The notes under the pieces are model-generated. The model was not told where the DNA came from. It saw nothing but the letters and a program-made list of their open reading frames with translations, and ran no database searches. A DNA stretch of 64,000 nucleotides from Portunus trituberculatus (Eukaryota; Arthropoda; Malacostraca; Decapoda; Portunidae). Numbering within the stretch: position 1 is the stretch's first letter; every line of letters begins with the position of its first letter. The position numbers were made by a program, and so were the translations under genes. Positions 12,860-22,981 of this stretch are shown one piece after another. The stretch spans positions 2,693,695 to 2,757,694 of the forward strand of contig NC_059259.1 in the NCBI RefSeq assembly GCF_017591435.1, written 5' to 3'.

Positions 12860-13384
12860 AGCCCCGTACACACTATGCATCATGTATAAGCCACGTGATG
12901 CAGCAGTGGTGTTGAAAAAAATTACTAGCGACCAAACTGTACTGCAACACTGCTCACTTGTTCTCGGCAACTTCTCGGTTCTCGCGCGCTAGCTGCGCTC
13001 AGTGACAGTTCAACTTTCATGGTGGGAGGATGTGCGCCGATGACGTACTCTGCCAGGAGACTCTACTATGGAGTGTAGTTGCTCTGTGTGCAGCAAAAAA
13101 GAAACTTTTGAGGAGGAAGAAACGTAGAACCAATAAAATGTTGGGTGTTGGCCCTTGTCCACTCAATGGGTTTGGCGGGTGGTGGTGATTGGTGAGCCAT
13201 CGGCGCTGGAGCGGAGCGTGACCGGACGTCCTGCCACTCTGACTGATAATGCATCACTGAGCAGCAATTTGAAATCGAGCCGACCCAGCAACACGTTGGT
13301 GATGCACGTTCGTGTTGAAAAACAACTTTTTCAACACATCCATTCAACACGATGCACATCATGATGCATAGTGTGTACAGGGCT
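12860..13384. mobile_element. PIF/Harbinger-type MITE, 525 bp
   Basis: The 25-bp terminal inverted repeats AGCCCCGTACACACTATGCA... have one mismatch. TAA precedes (12857-12859) and follows (13385-13387) the element, matching the 3-bp T-W-A target duplication of PIF/Harbinger. Beyond the repeats a GTGTTGAAAAA block is also mirrored. No coding sequence seen. Confidence 0.82.
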
Positions 13385-13649
13385 TAAGCGGTCCCTCGAT
13401 CCCGTTAGGCAGCATAGCACTTAGGCGACATCACAATAACAATTTTCCAGCGTCTTCAACGATTTCCGTTGTTTTTTTTACTGTTCTGTCAATTCTTTCC
13501 ATCGTCTTGAGCCAGACGGAACACACCGTTTTCCTCTATAGCGTCAATCTATGGTTTCTAACCAAAACTTTTATTATAAAATTTATTTTCTTGCTAATTG
13601 GAATGATGCTATAATCTCAACTTAATAGCATTTTCATAAGTAGATGTAA

Positions 13650-14068
<419 letters not shown>

Positions 14069-14135
14069 CAGCCTAGCAGCGAAAAGTGGTTCAGTTGTTT
14101 GTTTACATTTCTCTGTGAGATGCTCCAAGGCAGAA

Positions 14136-14144
14136 CTTCCAAGT
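14136..14144 (+). repeat. Candidate 9-bp target duplication, left of MULE
   Basis: CTTCCAAGT here and CTTCCGAGT at 16235-16243 flank the MULE ends at equal distance from the matching terminal repeats. Nine bases is the usual MULE duplication length. Confidence 0.6.
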
Positions 14145-16234
14145 GAATTTAAGTAAAAATGGCACAGGTAAAAATGGCATGGTAAAAATGGCATGGTAAA
14201 AATGGCACAGGTAAAAATAACAGGTAAAAATGGCAAATTGTAAAAAGTAGGAAAAAATGGCACAGCTACAAAAGTTTTATCGAGGTAAAGGTCATTTAGA
14301 AACATTGAACGTTCAAACACAAGAACATTTTTTTTTTACGTCAAACCTTAAAACAATGAAGCTTAAAATCTTATGTTGTTAAACTTTGAAAAATAAAAGC
14401 TTAGAATCTTATGTTGTGACCAAGTCCACGCAACACTTGATCAAGGTTTTTTCTACCTTCTATGTAATCTTTGCACAGATTTTTGAGACATTGTTGTAGA
14501 TAAACATATATCTTTTTTTTCTTTTTGGGTGGTTCACCAACTGAGTCCTTTGCAATAACTGCCCTCACAGCTGCCTCTTCCTGTTGGATCACCCGTATAA
14601 GTATCCAAATAGACGGGTGCTGGTAGACGACAAGTTGGTAAAATTTGTTGTTCCATCCTTCACATAGGTTGTTGGTCCTGGGACAGTCATTCAAGGTAGC
14701 TTCATGTATGTCCCAAAGTTCAGGAGGAAATCTTGGTGGAATACGCCGCTGCTGGTGGCGTCTTCTTTGAACATATGTAACAGAAACATATGTTTGGTCA
14801 AAGTACTCTAACAGGGGAGCTACCTCTTCAGTACATCTATCCTTCAGTAGCTGTATTCCCGCTGTAACATCTTCAACTGGTAGAAATGCCAGTGAGTCTA
14901 TCTGTCCACAGAACTGACGAAAATCCTCACTGTCTTTGTAGTGAGTGGTCAGACCAAGGTCCTGTATTTTTCGCCAGGTACTTTGAGTTAGGTGATAGAA
15001 GCAGCCTTGTGTGTATGTGTGTTTCTGGCCCAAAAATATTGCTAATGGCTTGGATGACCGCCTGCTCGAAGTCAACAATTATGGTTGTTGGGTCTGGGTA
15101 GAGTTCAATCTCATGACAGTGATCCATTACTACTAGTAAGAATGTTTCATAGGTATGTTGTGTTTTGTTCTGCAGGCAAGCAAAAATATTAGAAACTGCA
15201 GTATTTCCAATTGGAACCCTTATGACATAAAGCTGTAGAAAGCCTTGTGGAGCCATTTCATAGTTGCCATCCATCAGCCATGTATCAGCCGAAGCAAGTA
15301 GACTCAACGATTCATCAGAACCAAAAGCAATGATACGGTTCTCAGTGTCTGGGCCATTGTCGAAAAACAGGAAAGGCTTTGGTTCTGGAGCTGCAGTAGT
15401 TGTCCATTCCCTAATAAGTTTCAGATCCTTAAGGCTTTCTGGTGCTGGTGGATAGTTTTGATCATTGGTTGCGCAAAGTTCTCTTTATGATGTCTTCACT
15501 TGGTAGTGTTGCCTTTGCTTCAGCTGATAAGTCATGCAGGTTACTGTTGTAAATCTGGCTAGGTTTATCTTCTGTTTCAGCTGCTTTTCTCTTCATGTTC
15601 GTAATACATTTTGTTGCTGAGATGGCTGCATGATCAGGAGCGTGGTTGTGTTCATTTGCTGGTACAGGATCAGTCATATTAAGACTAGTGGTCTTAACAC
15701 ATCTCCATCTGATAGTAGTTGATCTTGTAATCTGTTTTGTGTACATATATCCTTGGAAGCAGATCTTCTCTTTTCCTTTATTGCTCTGTATAACTTCCAT
15801 GATTAAAAATTTGGTAGAGCCACTGAGATCTGAGATGTGATCTTGACTGCTTCTACAACTTGTCTGTGGCTGTGTAGTGTAAAATACATAAAGTAAACAA
15901 TGAACTTGCTTCGAGACAAATTCGTGAAACACTAATGCTTCAAGTATCGAAATATGGTTTGAGTTAAACTCACTAAAGAATTCAAGAAATAAACAATGAG
16001 CCTGCTTCCGAGACAAATTCATGAAACACTAATTCTTCGAGTTTCGAAATATGGTTTGAGTTAAACTCACTAACTCAAGAATTCAAGAAACTCAAAGAAA
16101 CATACATATTTTCTCAAAATTCTGACTTCAATTATAATTTTGTGCCATTTTTTCCTACTTTTTACATTGTGGTATTTTTACCTGTGCCATTTTTACCAGT
16201 GACATTTTTACCTGTGCCATTTTTACCGTTTACC
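14145..16234 (-). mobile_element. MULE DNA transposon with FLYWCH-type transposase
   Basis: Both ends carry tandem copies of a GGTAAAAATGGCACA-type unit in opposite orientation (about 14153-14270 and 16140-16227), together with a shared GTAAAAAGTAGGAAAAAATG block, so the terminal inverted repeats are about 100 bp. A FLYWCH plus MULE-domain protein fills the interior on the minus strand. That architecture, with 9-bp flanking duplications, fits the animal MULE group called Phantom. The element is nested in Tigger-3. Confidence 0.82.
14401..16022 (-). pseudogene. MULE transposase, FLYWCH zinc finger plus MULE DDE domain (broken)
   Basis: The N-terminal piece (16022-15462) holds a FLYWCH-like finger: IQSNKGKEKICFQGYMYTKQ, then TTIRWRCVKT and NEHNHAPD with the paired His; one expected Cys is not obvious. 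The catalytic region (15307-14927) has WLMDGNYEMAPQGFLQLYVI with the first Asp and TTIIVDFEQAVIQAI with the second. After a frameshift near 15050, the 15078-14401 piece has GCFYHLTQSTWRKIQDLGL (the C-x2-H block), NNLCEGWNNKFYQL with the presumed Glu, a PPKKKKKIYV basic stretch and the C-terminal helices. The break between the FLYWCH and DDE parts lies near 15450. Not functional as it stands. Confidence 0.87.
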
Positions 16235-16243
16235 CTTCCGAGT

Positions 16244-17100
16244 ATCAAATGGCCAAGATGAGCTGCTCTGTCGTTTATGAGTTTATTTTTTGATAATTAA
16301 ATAACCTTTCCATCAGGAAGCCATTTTTAAATGTCTTGTGTGATTGTGTCACAGCCTGACTCACGCCCTACACAGTACTTGGCCAGGAGTCAAGTAAGGA
16401 GGTATGTCATTTAGCTCTCTAATTTTTGTCTGACAGGTATAAGTTGATGAAAATTAGAATGAGAAACACCAAGAAGAAAAGACAACTAGAAACAAAAACA
16501 AATGTATTGTTGGGAGACAGCTGGACTTTCAATTTTGGCCTCCCCTCTCCCCTCCGTCATGCATGTTATCTCCCCCTCCAAGACCTGCCTCACCCATGCC
16601 TCACTGCCAGGCTTCTCCATCATCTTCTCTATATCTTAAGACTGTTATGATCTTTTCAAACTTTTTTCTTACTGCCTTCATCATCACAACTTTACATGAC
16701 ATAGCTCTCACAATAACACTATTACAAAAAATTATGTTGAGACAGAAGTAGAAAGTTGTATCAGACAATAAATACTTCACTATCATTATCTCACTTCAAC
16801 ACACTAATATGACTCAGGTAGTGTCCAGTTCAGCAGTGAAACAGCAGATTGCCATGACACTGCTGATGGCACCTTCCTAATCCTCACATTTTCTAGAGAA
16901 GCAGGTATCTAATATGTTATCATTCGATCGTTCTCCAGGAAATCATTACTGTATACACAATCATTTAATGTGCTTTCATTCATTGTTTCCTTACACATTT
17001 GGGTTATGTACATGTTTTTTTTTTCAATTTATAAGGGGTTGGGAGAGGAAATTCCGCGTATCCGGATATTTCACGTATCCGCCAGGCCCTTGGCTGCTAT
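16244..17100. other. Tigger-3 right interior, no gene
   Basis: No domain recognised. About 16815-16890 (GTGTCCAGTTCAGCAGTGAA and onward) is similar to 33622-33700, so this part belongs to a dispersed repeat. Confidence 0.5.
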
Positions 17101-17122
17101 AATCCGGATACGCTAGCAATTA

Positions 17123-17125
<3 letters not shown>

Positions 17126-17205
<80 letters not shown>

Positions 17206-17209
17206 TATA
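17126..17209. repeat. (TA)n between Tigger-3 and Gypsy-1
   Basis: TA tract with one CATA interruption. It forms the insertion site of Gypsy-1, so its target duplication cannot be told from the repeat. Confidence 0.97.
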
Positions 17210-17670
17210 TGTGGACTGACGGAGTGTTGTTGGCTCACTACCGCTCGTTTGTGGTTAAATTAAGGTAGTTTACCCCCCAGAATGACGTGGCTCTTGCCGG
17301 CAGCTATGAGAGGAGGCGACGTTTTCCAGGCTAGCCAGCGCAGCGGCAGACGGACACCAGCCGCCATACACACCACTACCCCTGTTCTGTCCAGCGAAGA
17401 TTGTGTGCGAGGTCGTGCCGCAGGGGAGGCACGAGCGACGAGATCAAGCACGAAGAGCCAGTGTGGGCGAGTTGTGGGCCCTTACGAGTGCGTGGGACTC
17501 CCTACATGTGTTGCCGCCGTGCCAGTGGAGGAGACGGCCATGACAGGAGGGAGACACGACGTTGGAGACATGTGATCACCAAGACTGTGGTGCCTGCTGT
17601 GCTGCTAGTTCTGTGCTCTGTAAATAAACTGCAATTGGGAGAACAGTGTTTCGAGTTACGCCCTGCCACA
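17210..17670 (+). repeat. Gypsy-1 5' LTR
   Basis: Starts TGTGGACTGA and ends CCCTGCCACA. Contains AATAAA near 17622 as a likely polyadenylation signal. Transcription start is not determinable from sequence alone. Confidence 0.93.
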
Positions 17671-17685
17671 AGCTATCTAGGCATT

Positions 17686-18465
17686 ATGGCAGACCAGCCC
17701 TCCCTTGATCTGAGACTGATACCGGAGTACGACGGCTCAGGCGCGCAGTCAGTGGTGGAATGGATAGAAAAGCTCGAGCTCATCTGTAAGCTGCGCAACG
17801 TCAGTGATGTGGCCAGTGTTATCCCTCTGCGTCTGTCAGGAGGTGCATTCGCCGTATACTTGCAGCTTGCAGAGGCGGAGAGGAAGAAAGTTGAGAAGAT
17901 CAAGGCGCTTGTGGGCGCTTTTGCCATGGATTCGTATATCGCATACAAACAGTTCATCTGCCGGAAACTACAAGCTGGTGAGAGTCCGGATGTCTTTTTG
18001 GCGGAGTTACGCCACCTGGCATCACTGTTCGGAGGCATGTCCGAGAAGGGACTCGCCTGTGCTTTCGTCGCTGGTCTTCCGGAAGGCATCAGGCGACTAC
18101 TGAGAGCGGGCTCGCGGATGGAGACACTTGACCTGCCTCAAATCCTGGCGCAGACGAGGGCAGTGGTCCATGACGACGGTGCCGGTGGTGTCCATGAAGT
18201 ATGTTTCAGCGCCAGGGCTGGGAATACGAACATTGGCCCAGATCAACGGTGTTTCGTCTGCAATGGTGTGAACCACTTTGCCAGAGACTGCTTGGCTCAT
18301 CAAGACACCTATAGCGGCAGGAGCCAGAGGAGCGCTGGACACACTTCAAGACGTGGTGTGAGGTGCTACCGCTGTGGTGTCCGGGGCCACATCGCGTTGG
18401 CATACCCGGGAAACGACCGTGGAGGGGAGGCATCAGCGCCAGCCTCCTCTCTGGACAAGCAGTGA
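17686..18465 (+). CDS. gag: Gypsy-1 gag
   Basis: Structural protein that would package the element RNA. Start chosen at MADQPSLDLRL, 15 bases after the LTR; the frame is open further upstream into the LTR (to 17401), but that part reads as LTR-derived. About 260 codons. The capsid-like region contains VVEWIEKLELICKLRNVSD and FLAELRHLASLFGG, typical of Ty3/Gypsy gag. Two C-terminal zinc knuckles: CFVCNGVNHFARDC is complete (CX2CX4HX4C); CYRCGVRGHIALAY has Tyr in place of the last Cys. Ends at TGA 18463-18465, overlapping pol, which is in the -1 frame. Confidence 0.88.
   Translation: MADQPSLDLRLIPEYDGSGAQSVVEWIEKLELICKLRNVSDVASVIPLRLSGGAFAVYLQLAEAERKKVEKIKALVGAFAMDSYIAYKQFICRKLQAGESPDVFLAELRHLASLFGGMSEKGLACAFVAGLPEGIRRLLRAGSRMETLDLPQILAQTRAVVHDDGAGGVHEVCFSARAGNTNIGPDQRCFVCNGVNHFARDCLAHQDTYSGRSQRSAGHTSRRGVRCYRCGVRGHIALAYPGNDRGGEASAPASSLDKQ
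18408..18451 (+). promoter_or_regulatory. -1 ribosomal frameshift signal between gag and pol
   Basis: GGGAAAC at 18408-18414 is in the gag frame as G GGA AAC, the X XXY YYZ slippery form. After a 7-base spacer, GAGGGGAGGC (18422-18431) can pair with GCCTCCTCTC (18442-18451), a ten-pair stem with one G-U and a 10-base loop. A -1 slip enters exactly the frame that continues as protease-RT. The same heptamer is used by some retroviruses. Confidence 0.8.
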
Positions 18466-21350
18466 ATGAGGCGCTACCCATTGCGGAGGTGTGGCTGGAC
18501 AGGAACCGGCGCAAAGTACTGGTGGACACTGGGTGCTCGCGGTGCGTGGCTCACGTCTCGTGCTGCAGAAAGCGGAGGAAAGAAGATGTGGCTATTTTGA
18601 CCATAAGCGGTGAGGAGCAGAAATGCGAGGGTACGGGTGTCGTGCGCCTCCAACTTGACAGTGGTACCTCTGTTGACGTAAAAGTGTTTGTGGTGAGTGA
18701 CAAGCCCCTGGGCTTCCCGTTCGTGTTAGGGATGAACGGTGTTGTGGCATTGGGGGGAGTTGCTGTCAATGCGCACCGGCAAGTACGGTTCGGTGTCGAG
18801 GACGCGCCGATCTGCGCGGCTGCCGGCGCTACCACTGACATACAAGTGGATGAACAGGACTTCAGTGTTGCCTATGATACTGCAAGTAACACCTGGACGG
18901 CGGCATGGAAGTGGTCGGGGGGAGACGAGCCCGGCGTCTTGCTGAACAAGGTGGAGGAGTACGCTGTGCCAAGTGAAATAAGATCGCGGTATGAGGAGGA
19001 GGTGGATAAGTGGATAACAGACGGATGGTTGGTGCCGCACGACTAGTATAAGCACAGTCCTGCAAAAGGACTGATTCCTCTTATGGCAGTTGTGCAGCAC
19101 AACAAAGGAAAGGTGAGGCCTGTTCTTGACTTCAGGGAGCTGAACACTCATATAGACACCTACACGGCAGATTCTGATGTCTGCGCCGACAGACTAAGAG
19201 AGTGGCGGAAGCAAGGTAAGAATGTGTCCATCATAGATCTGAAGCATGCCTACTTACAAGTGCACATTCACGAGTCGCTCTGGCCATATCAGACTGTTAT
19301 GTATAAAGGGCAAAAGTACTGCCTCACACATCTAGGTTTTGGTCTGAACGTCGCCCCCTTAATAATGAAGACTGTCCTCAGCTCTGCGTTATCACAAGAC
19401 CCCGACGTGAAACGTGGGACTTCGGCCTACACTGATGACGTCTACGTTAACGAGGACATCGTCACGGCTCGTCGGGTGGCGGAGCACCTTCATCGCTACG
19501 GCCTAACCACCAAGGCTTATGAGCGCGTTACAGAGGGCGCTCGAGTGCTGGGCCTGAGGGTTTGGGGGGAGAGTGGCATGCTGCTCTGGGGACGTGATGG
19601 CAAGGTGAGTGGTGTGCCTACCCGCCTGACGCGGCGAACAGCTTTTTCTTACTGCAGCAAGTTAACTGGCCATTTTCCAGTGTGTGGGTGGCTGATAGTG
19701 GCAGCGGCCTACGTGAGAAGAAGAGCTAATGCGGCTACGCACACCTGGGATGACATCATCGTCGATGCCGGCCTGCGAAGTATCCTGGAGGAAATAGCAG
19801 GGAAAGTACTGAAGGACGACCCTGTTCGAGGAAGATGGGATGTAGGAGGAACAGAGGCAAAAGTGTGGGTGGATGCTAGCTCCTTAGCTATGGGAGCAGC
19901 AGTCGAGGTGGAAGGTAAGATCGTCGAGGACGCCTGCTGGTTGCGTCCTGACGGCGCCAGCCACATCAACATGGCTGAACTTGATGCGGTCATCAAAGGA
20001 CTCAACCTTGCTCTGGCATGGAAGATGAGTAAGGTTGAATTGGTGACTGATTCCTCTACTGTCCACCGCTGGATTAACGACTGCCTCACTGGACGAGCAA
20101 GGCTAAAAACAAAAGCTGCCAGCGAGATGCTGATTCGCCGACGACTCGAGATCGTGATGTCTCTGGTTAAGGAGTGCGGACTCGTACTCACAGTGTCTCT
20201 GGTGCCCTCAAGCGAGAACAAGGCAGATGTCCTCACCCGTGTGCCACAGCGATGGTTAAGGACGTCTGCGGCCAACATCATGGAACCACTGCCAGTGTGT
20301 GCAGCAGCTGTCGAAACGCCCCTTGACCAATTAGTGACAGACATCCACCATTCCCGTGGCCACCCTGGGGTAAGAAGAACGCTGTACTTTGTAAAACGAG
20401 TCAACGCGGCAGTGACGAAAGGACAGGTGCGTGCTGTTGTCGCTTCCTGCCAGATATGCCAGTCTATAGACCCAGCGCCAGTGAAGTGGAGTAAAGGCAA
20501 CCTGTCGGTGGAGGGCATCTGGCAGCGGGTTAGGATGGATATCACGCACTGTAGAGGAAGGTCATATCTCACGCTCATCGACTGCGGGCCTTCTCGCTTC
20601 ACCATCTGGCGCCCGCTGAGGCTACAAACGAGCGATAACATCTTCGAGCAGTTGGAAGCAGTTTTCTGTGAGTGCGGGGCTCCGGACGAGATTCTGACTG
20701 ACAATGACACCGCCTTCCGCAGCAAGTTGTTCGCTCAGTTTGCCTTGCGTTGGAACGTGAATATGCACTTCCGGGGAGCGTATTCACCGTCTGGAAATGG
20801 TGTCGTTGAGAGGTGTCACAGGACAGTGAAGGTCATCGCGGCAAGAAAAGGATGCTCCATAGCAGAAGCGGTGTACCTCTACAACATCACGCCCGGGGAT
20901 GACTGCTCGCCTACCTCTGCGCCTGCGAACATGTTGTACGGGTATTCGGTGAGAGTGCGGGGAAAAGACACGAGCAGAAGCAACCCTACAGTAGAAAACA
21001 ACCCTCACCATGTAGGAGAAGAAGTTTGGGTAAAGCCTCCCGGCGTGCGCTGCGACGAGCAATACAAAGAGGGCGTCGTGACTGGAGTGGTATCAGATCA
21101 AGTCACCGAAGTTGATGGTACACCTCGTCACGTTCGTGATCTGCGACATCGCGTTTCACCACCAAGACACCAGGACAGATTAGTAGGCAACTCGGACAAT
21201 AACTGCGAGGATCTGGTGGTTACGTTTCCTACTCCAGAAGAGCAGCGTGAGGAAGAGGACCCGGAGAGAAACGGTGAAGATGTTGGGAGTGTGGTGCTAA
21301 GGCATTCTGCTAGAATCAAACAATCTACCAGGTGTCTGCTGTGTGATTGA
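18409..21350 (+). pseudogene. pol: Gypsy-1 pol: protease, RT, RNase H, integrase; one internal stop
   Basis: Entered by -1 frameshift. Protease: VLVDTGCSRC near 18520-18550. Reverse transcriptase: KVRPVLDFRELN (19110), SIIDLKHAYLQVHI (19230-19270), LTHLGFGLNVAPLIM (19325) and catalytic YTDDVYV near 19428. RNase H: VWVDASSLAMGAAVE (19865), AELDAVIKGL, LVTDSSTVHRWI and ENKADVLTRVP. Integrase: zinc site HHSRGHPGV...CQIC (20345-20460), then DITH, LTDNDTAF and VVERCHR, with 35 residues between the last two acids (D35E). The C-terminal tail is acidic. A TAG at 19044-19046 interrupts the frame just before the RT fingers; otherwise it is open for about 980 codons. It is the best preserved pol in the window. 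Confidence 0.9.
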
Positions 21351-21396
21351 GGGCTTCTGGGAGATGGTGACTGAGTACCTAGGTGATTTAAATATC

Positions 21397-21405
21397 AGGG
21401 GGGAG
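21397..21405 (+). promoter_or_regulatory. Gypsy-1 polypurine tract
   Basis: AGGGGGGAG immediately before the 3' LTR, the usual plus-strand primer position. Confidence 0.75.
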
Positions 21406-21863
21406 TGTGGACTGATGGAGTGTTGTTGGCTCACTACCGCTCGTTTGTGGTTAAATTAAGGTAGTTTACCCCCCAGAATGACGTGGCTCTTGCCGGCAGC
21501 TATGAGAGGAGGCGACGTTTTCCAGGCTAGCCAGCGCAGCGGCAGACGGACACCAGCCGCCATACACACCACTACCCCTGTTCTGTCCAGCGAAGATTGT
21601 GTGCGAGGTCGTGCCGCAGGGGAGGCACGAGCGATGGGATCAAGCACGAGGAGCCAGTGTGGGCAAGTTGTGGGCCCTTACGAGTGCGTGGGACTCCCTA
21701 CATGTGTTGCCGCCGTGCCAGTGGAGGAGACGGCCATGAGAGGAGGGAGACACGACGTTGGAGACGTGTGATCACCAAGACTGTGGTGCCTGCTGTGCTG
21801 CTAGTTCTGTGCTCTGTAAATAAACTGCAATTGGGAGAACAGTGTTTCGAGTTACGCCCTGCC

Positions 21864-21866
<3 letters not shown>
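21406..21866 (+). repeat. Gypsy-1 3' LTR
   Basis: Same length as the 5' LTR (461 bp), with seven substitutions and no indels seen. Followed directly by (TA)n. Confidence 0.93.

Positions 21867-21939
<73 letters not shown>
21867..21939. repeat. (TA)n between Gypsy-1 and the mariner foldback
   Basis: Pure TA tract of about 73 bp. Confidence 0.97.
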
Positions 21940-21942
<3 letters not shown>

Positions 21943-22050
21943 GGTGGGGCGCGGATACTTCCCGATCTGGGAATGAAATAAAGACCTGTTCACACTTCAC
22001 AATTCTTTATTCTTCTTTTATGCTTCTCACACAACATGGGAGATTTACTT

Positions 22051-22299
22051 TTACACTGTTTTAAAGACAATATCTTTTAAATGTCCACCTCCATTGTCAA
22101 TACACTGATTCAGACAATTTCGGAAGCGTTGGTCTACTCTCTCCAGCATGTTGAGCGGTATATTGGCTATTTCAGTTCGGAGGGCTTTCTGTAGGTCTTC
22201 CAGGGTCTGTGGACGGTTGTTATAAACCAGGGATTTGAGATATCCCCACAGGAAATAATCACAGGGGGCTAAATCAGCGTGTGCCCACACTGCACGCAT
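22051..22299 (-). pseudogene. Mariner-like transposase C-terminus, left arm
   Basis: Reads LAPCDYFLWGYLKSLVYNNR, then LEDLQKALRTEIANIPLNML and a C-terminal NGGGHLKDIVFKT. The block around the Asp of APCDYFLWGYLK corresponds to the last catalytic acid of mariner-type transposases. Everything upstream, including the DNA-binding domain and first two acids, is absent, so this is only the last 80 residues. Confidence 0.8.
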
Positions 22300-22303
22300 T
22301 TCA

Positions 22304-22610
22304 ATGGGATTCCTGAGAGAAGCTTTTCCCGACCGACTGATTTCCCTGAGAGGAAACTTAAACTGGCCTGCGCGCTCACCTGATTTAGCCCCCTGTGATT
22401 ATATCCTGTGGGGATATCTCAAATCCCTGGTTTATAACGACCGTCCACAGACCCTGGAAGACCTACAGAACGCCATCCGAACTGAAATAGCCAATATACC
22501 GCTCAACATGCTGGAGAGAGTAGACCAAAGCTTCTGAAATCGTCTGAATCAGTGTATTGACAATGGAGGTGGACATTTAAAAGATATTGTCTTTAAAACA
22601 GTGTTAAAGT
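22304..22610 (+). pseudogene. Mariner-like transposase C-terminus, right arm
   Basis: Starts slightly earlier than the left arm (MGFLREAFPDRLISLRGNLN, then WPARSPDLAPCDYILWGYLK). It continues to LNMLERVDQSF, where a TGA at 22535 breaks the frame; the following bases still match the left arm through the C-terminal block. Same protein and same limits as the left arm. Confidence 0.8.
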
Positions 22611-22705
22611 AAATCTCCCATGTTGTGTGAAAGGCATAAAAGAAGAATAAAGAATTGTAAAGTGTGAACAGGTTTTTATTTCATTCTCAAATTGGGACAA
22701 CTGGC

Positions 22706-22930
22706 TGAAATAAACAAAACAATAGAAAAAGAGACCTACAGGGTGCTCAGTTCCCTTAAAGATTATACAAGTTATCCAAAATTTATGAGCAAAAATCTTG
22801 AAACCTCCCTCTTAAAAGAAATCAAGACGTAGGATGATGAAAATACAGAAGCAGGCAGGGAGTTCCAGAGATTACCAGAAAAAGGTATGAATGATTGAGA
22901 GCACCAGATAACTCTTGTATTAGAGAGTTG
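22706..22930 (-). mobile_element. LINE family II, 3' end, outer level of the nest (part 1)
   Basis: Antisense 3' end matching 44990-45190 (for example GGGAGTTCCAGAG and ATGAATGATTGAGAG). It breaks off at GTATTAGAGAGTTG (22917-22930) and resumes at GTATTAGAGTTG (31871), so the sequence between them is an insertion into this LINE. Confidence 0.85.
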
Positions 22931-22981
22931 CATGGATGGATGAATTTTGGCTAAGGCGCCGTAACATCTAGGCCTCTAGGG
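22931..22981 (-). mobile_element. LINE family III, 3' tail, second level of the nest (part 1)
   Basis: Begins with GGATGGATGAATTTTGG, the same tail as the inner copy at 24378. The two parts of this LINE are separated by the Gmr1-like element and resume at 30612 with GGGGTCATCTGGCGCCGCTA, matching 24415-24437 of the inner copy. Confidence 0.75.

Larger units (their letters stand above)
17210..21866 (+). mobile_element. Gypsy-1: young LTR retrotransposon, gag-PR-RT-RH-IN
   Basis: Two 461-bp LTRs, TG...CA bounded, differ at 7 positions by my reading (about 1.5 percent), so insertion was recent. Domain order is capsid/zinc knuckle, protease, reverse transcriptase, RNase H, integrase, as in Ty3/Gypsy; no envelope gene is seen. 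The interior is clearly GC-richer than the flanks. The exact lineage is not assigned; the RNase H (WVDASSLAMGAAVEVEG) and RT (YTDD) are unlike textbook gypsy. Flanks are (TA)n on both sides. Confidence 0.92.
21940..22705. mobile_element. Mariner-type foldback: two inverted 3' ends of one transposon
   Basis: Left arm (about 21957-22278) and right arm (about 22381-22699) are reverse complements at roughly 93-95 percent by eye, with a spacer of about 100 bp. Each arm codes for the same transposase C-terminus, on the minus strand at left and the plus strand at right. The left tip CAGGGTGGGGCGCGGATACT follows (TA)n and looks like a transposon end; the right tip has decayed after TTTATTTCATTCTCAAATTG. 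Confidence 0.85.

Noticed and set aside
14152..14270. CRISPR-like array (short spaced repeats), also the 24-bp LTR units
   Set aside because: Units are adjacent or irregularly spaced, lie in transposon ends or LTRs, and the genome is eukaryotic.
17200..17209. Target-site duplication of Gypsy-1
   Set aside because: Both flanks are (TA)n, so any ATATA match is uninformative.
17401..17685. Gypsy-1 gag starting inside the LTR
   Set aside because: The frame is open upstream, but the 3' LTR carries the same frame, and MADQPSL just after the LTR is the natural gag start.
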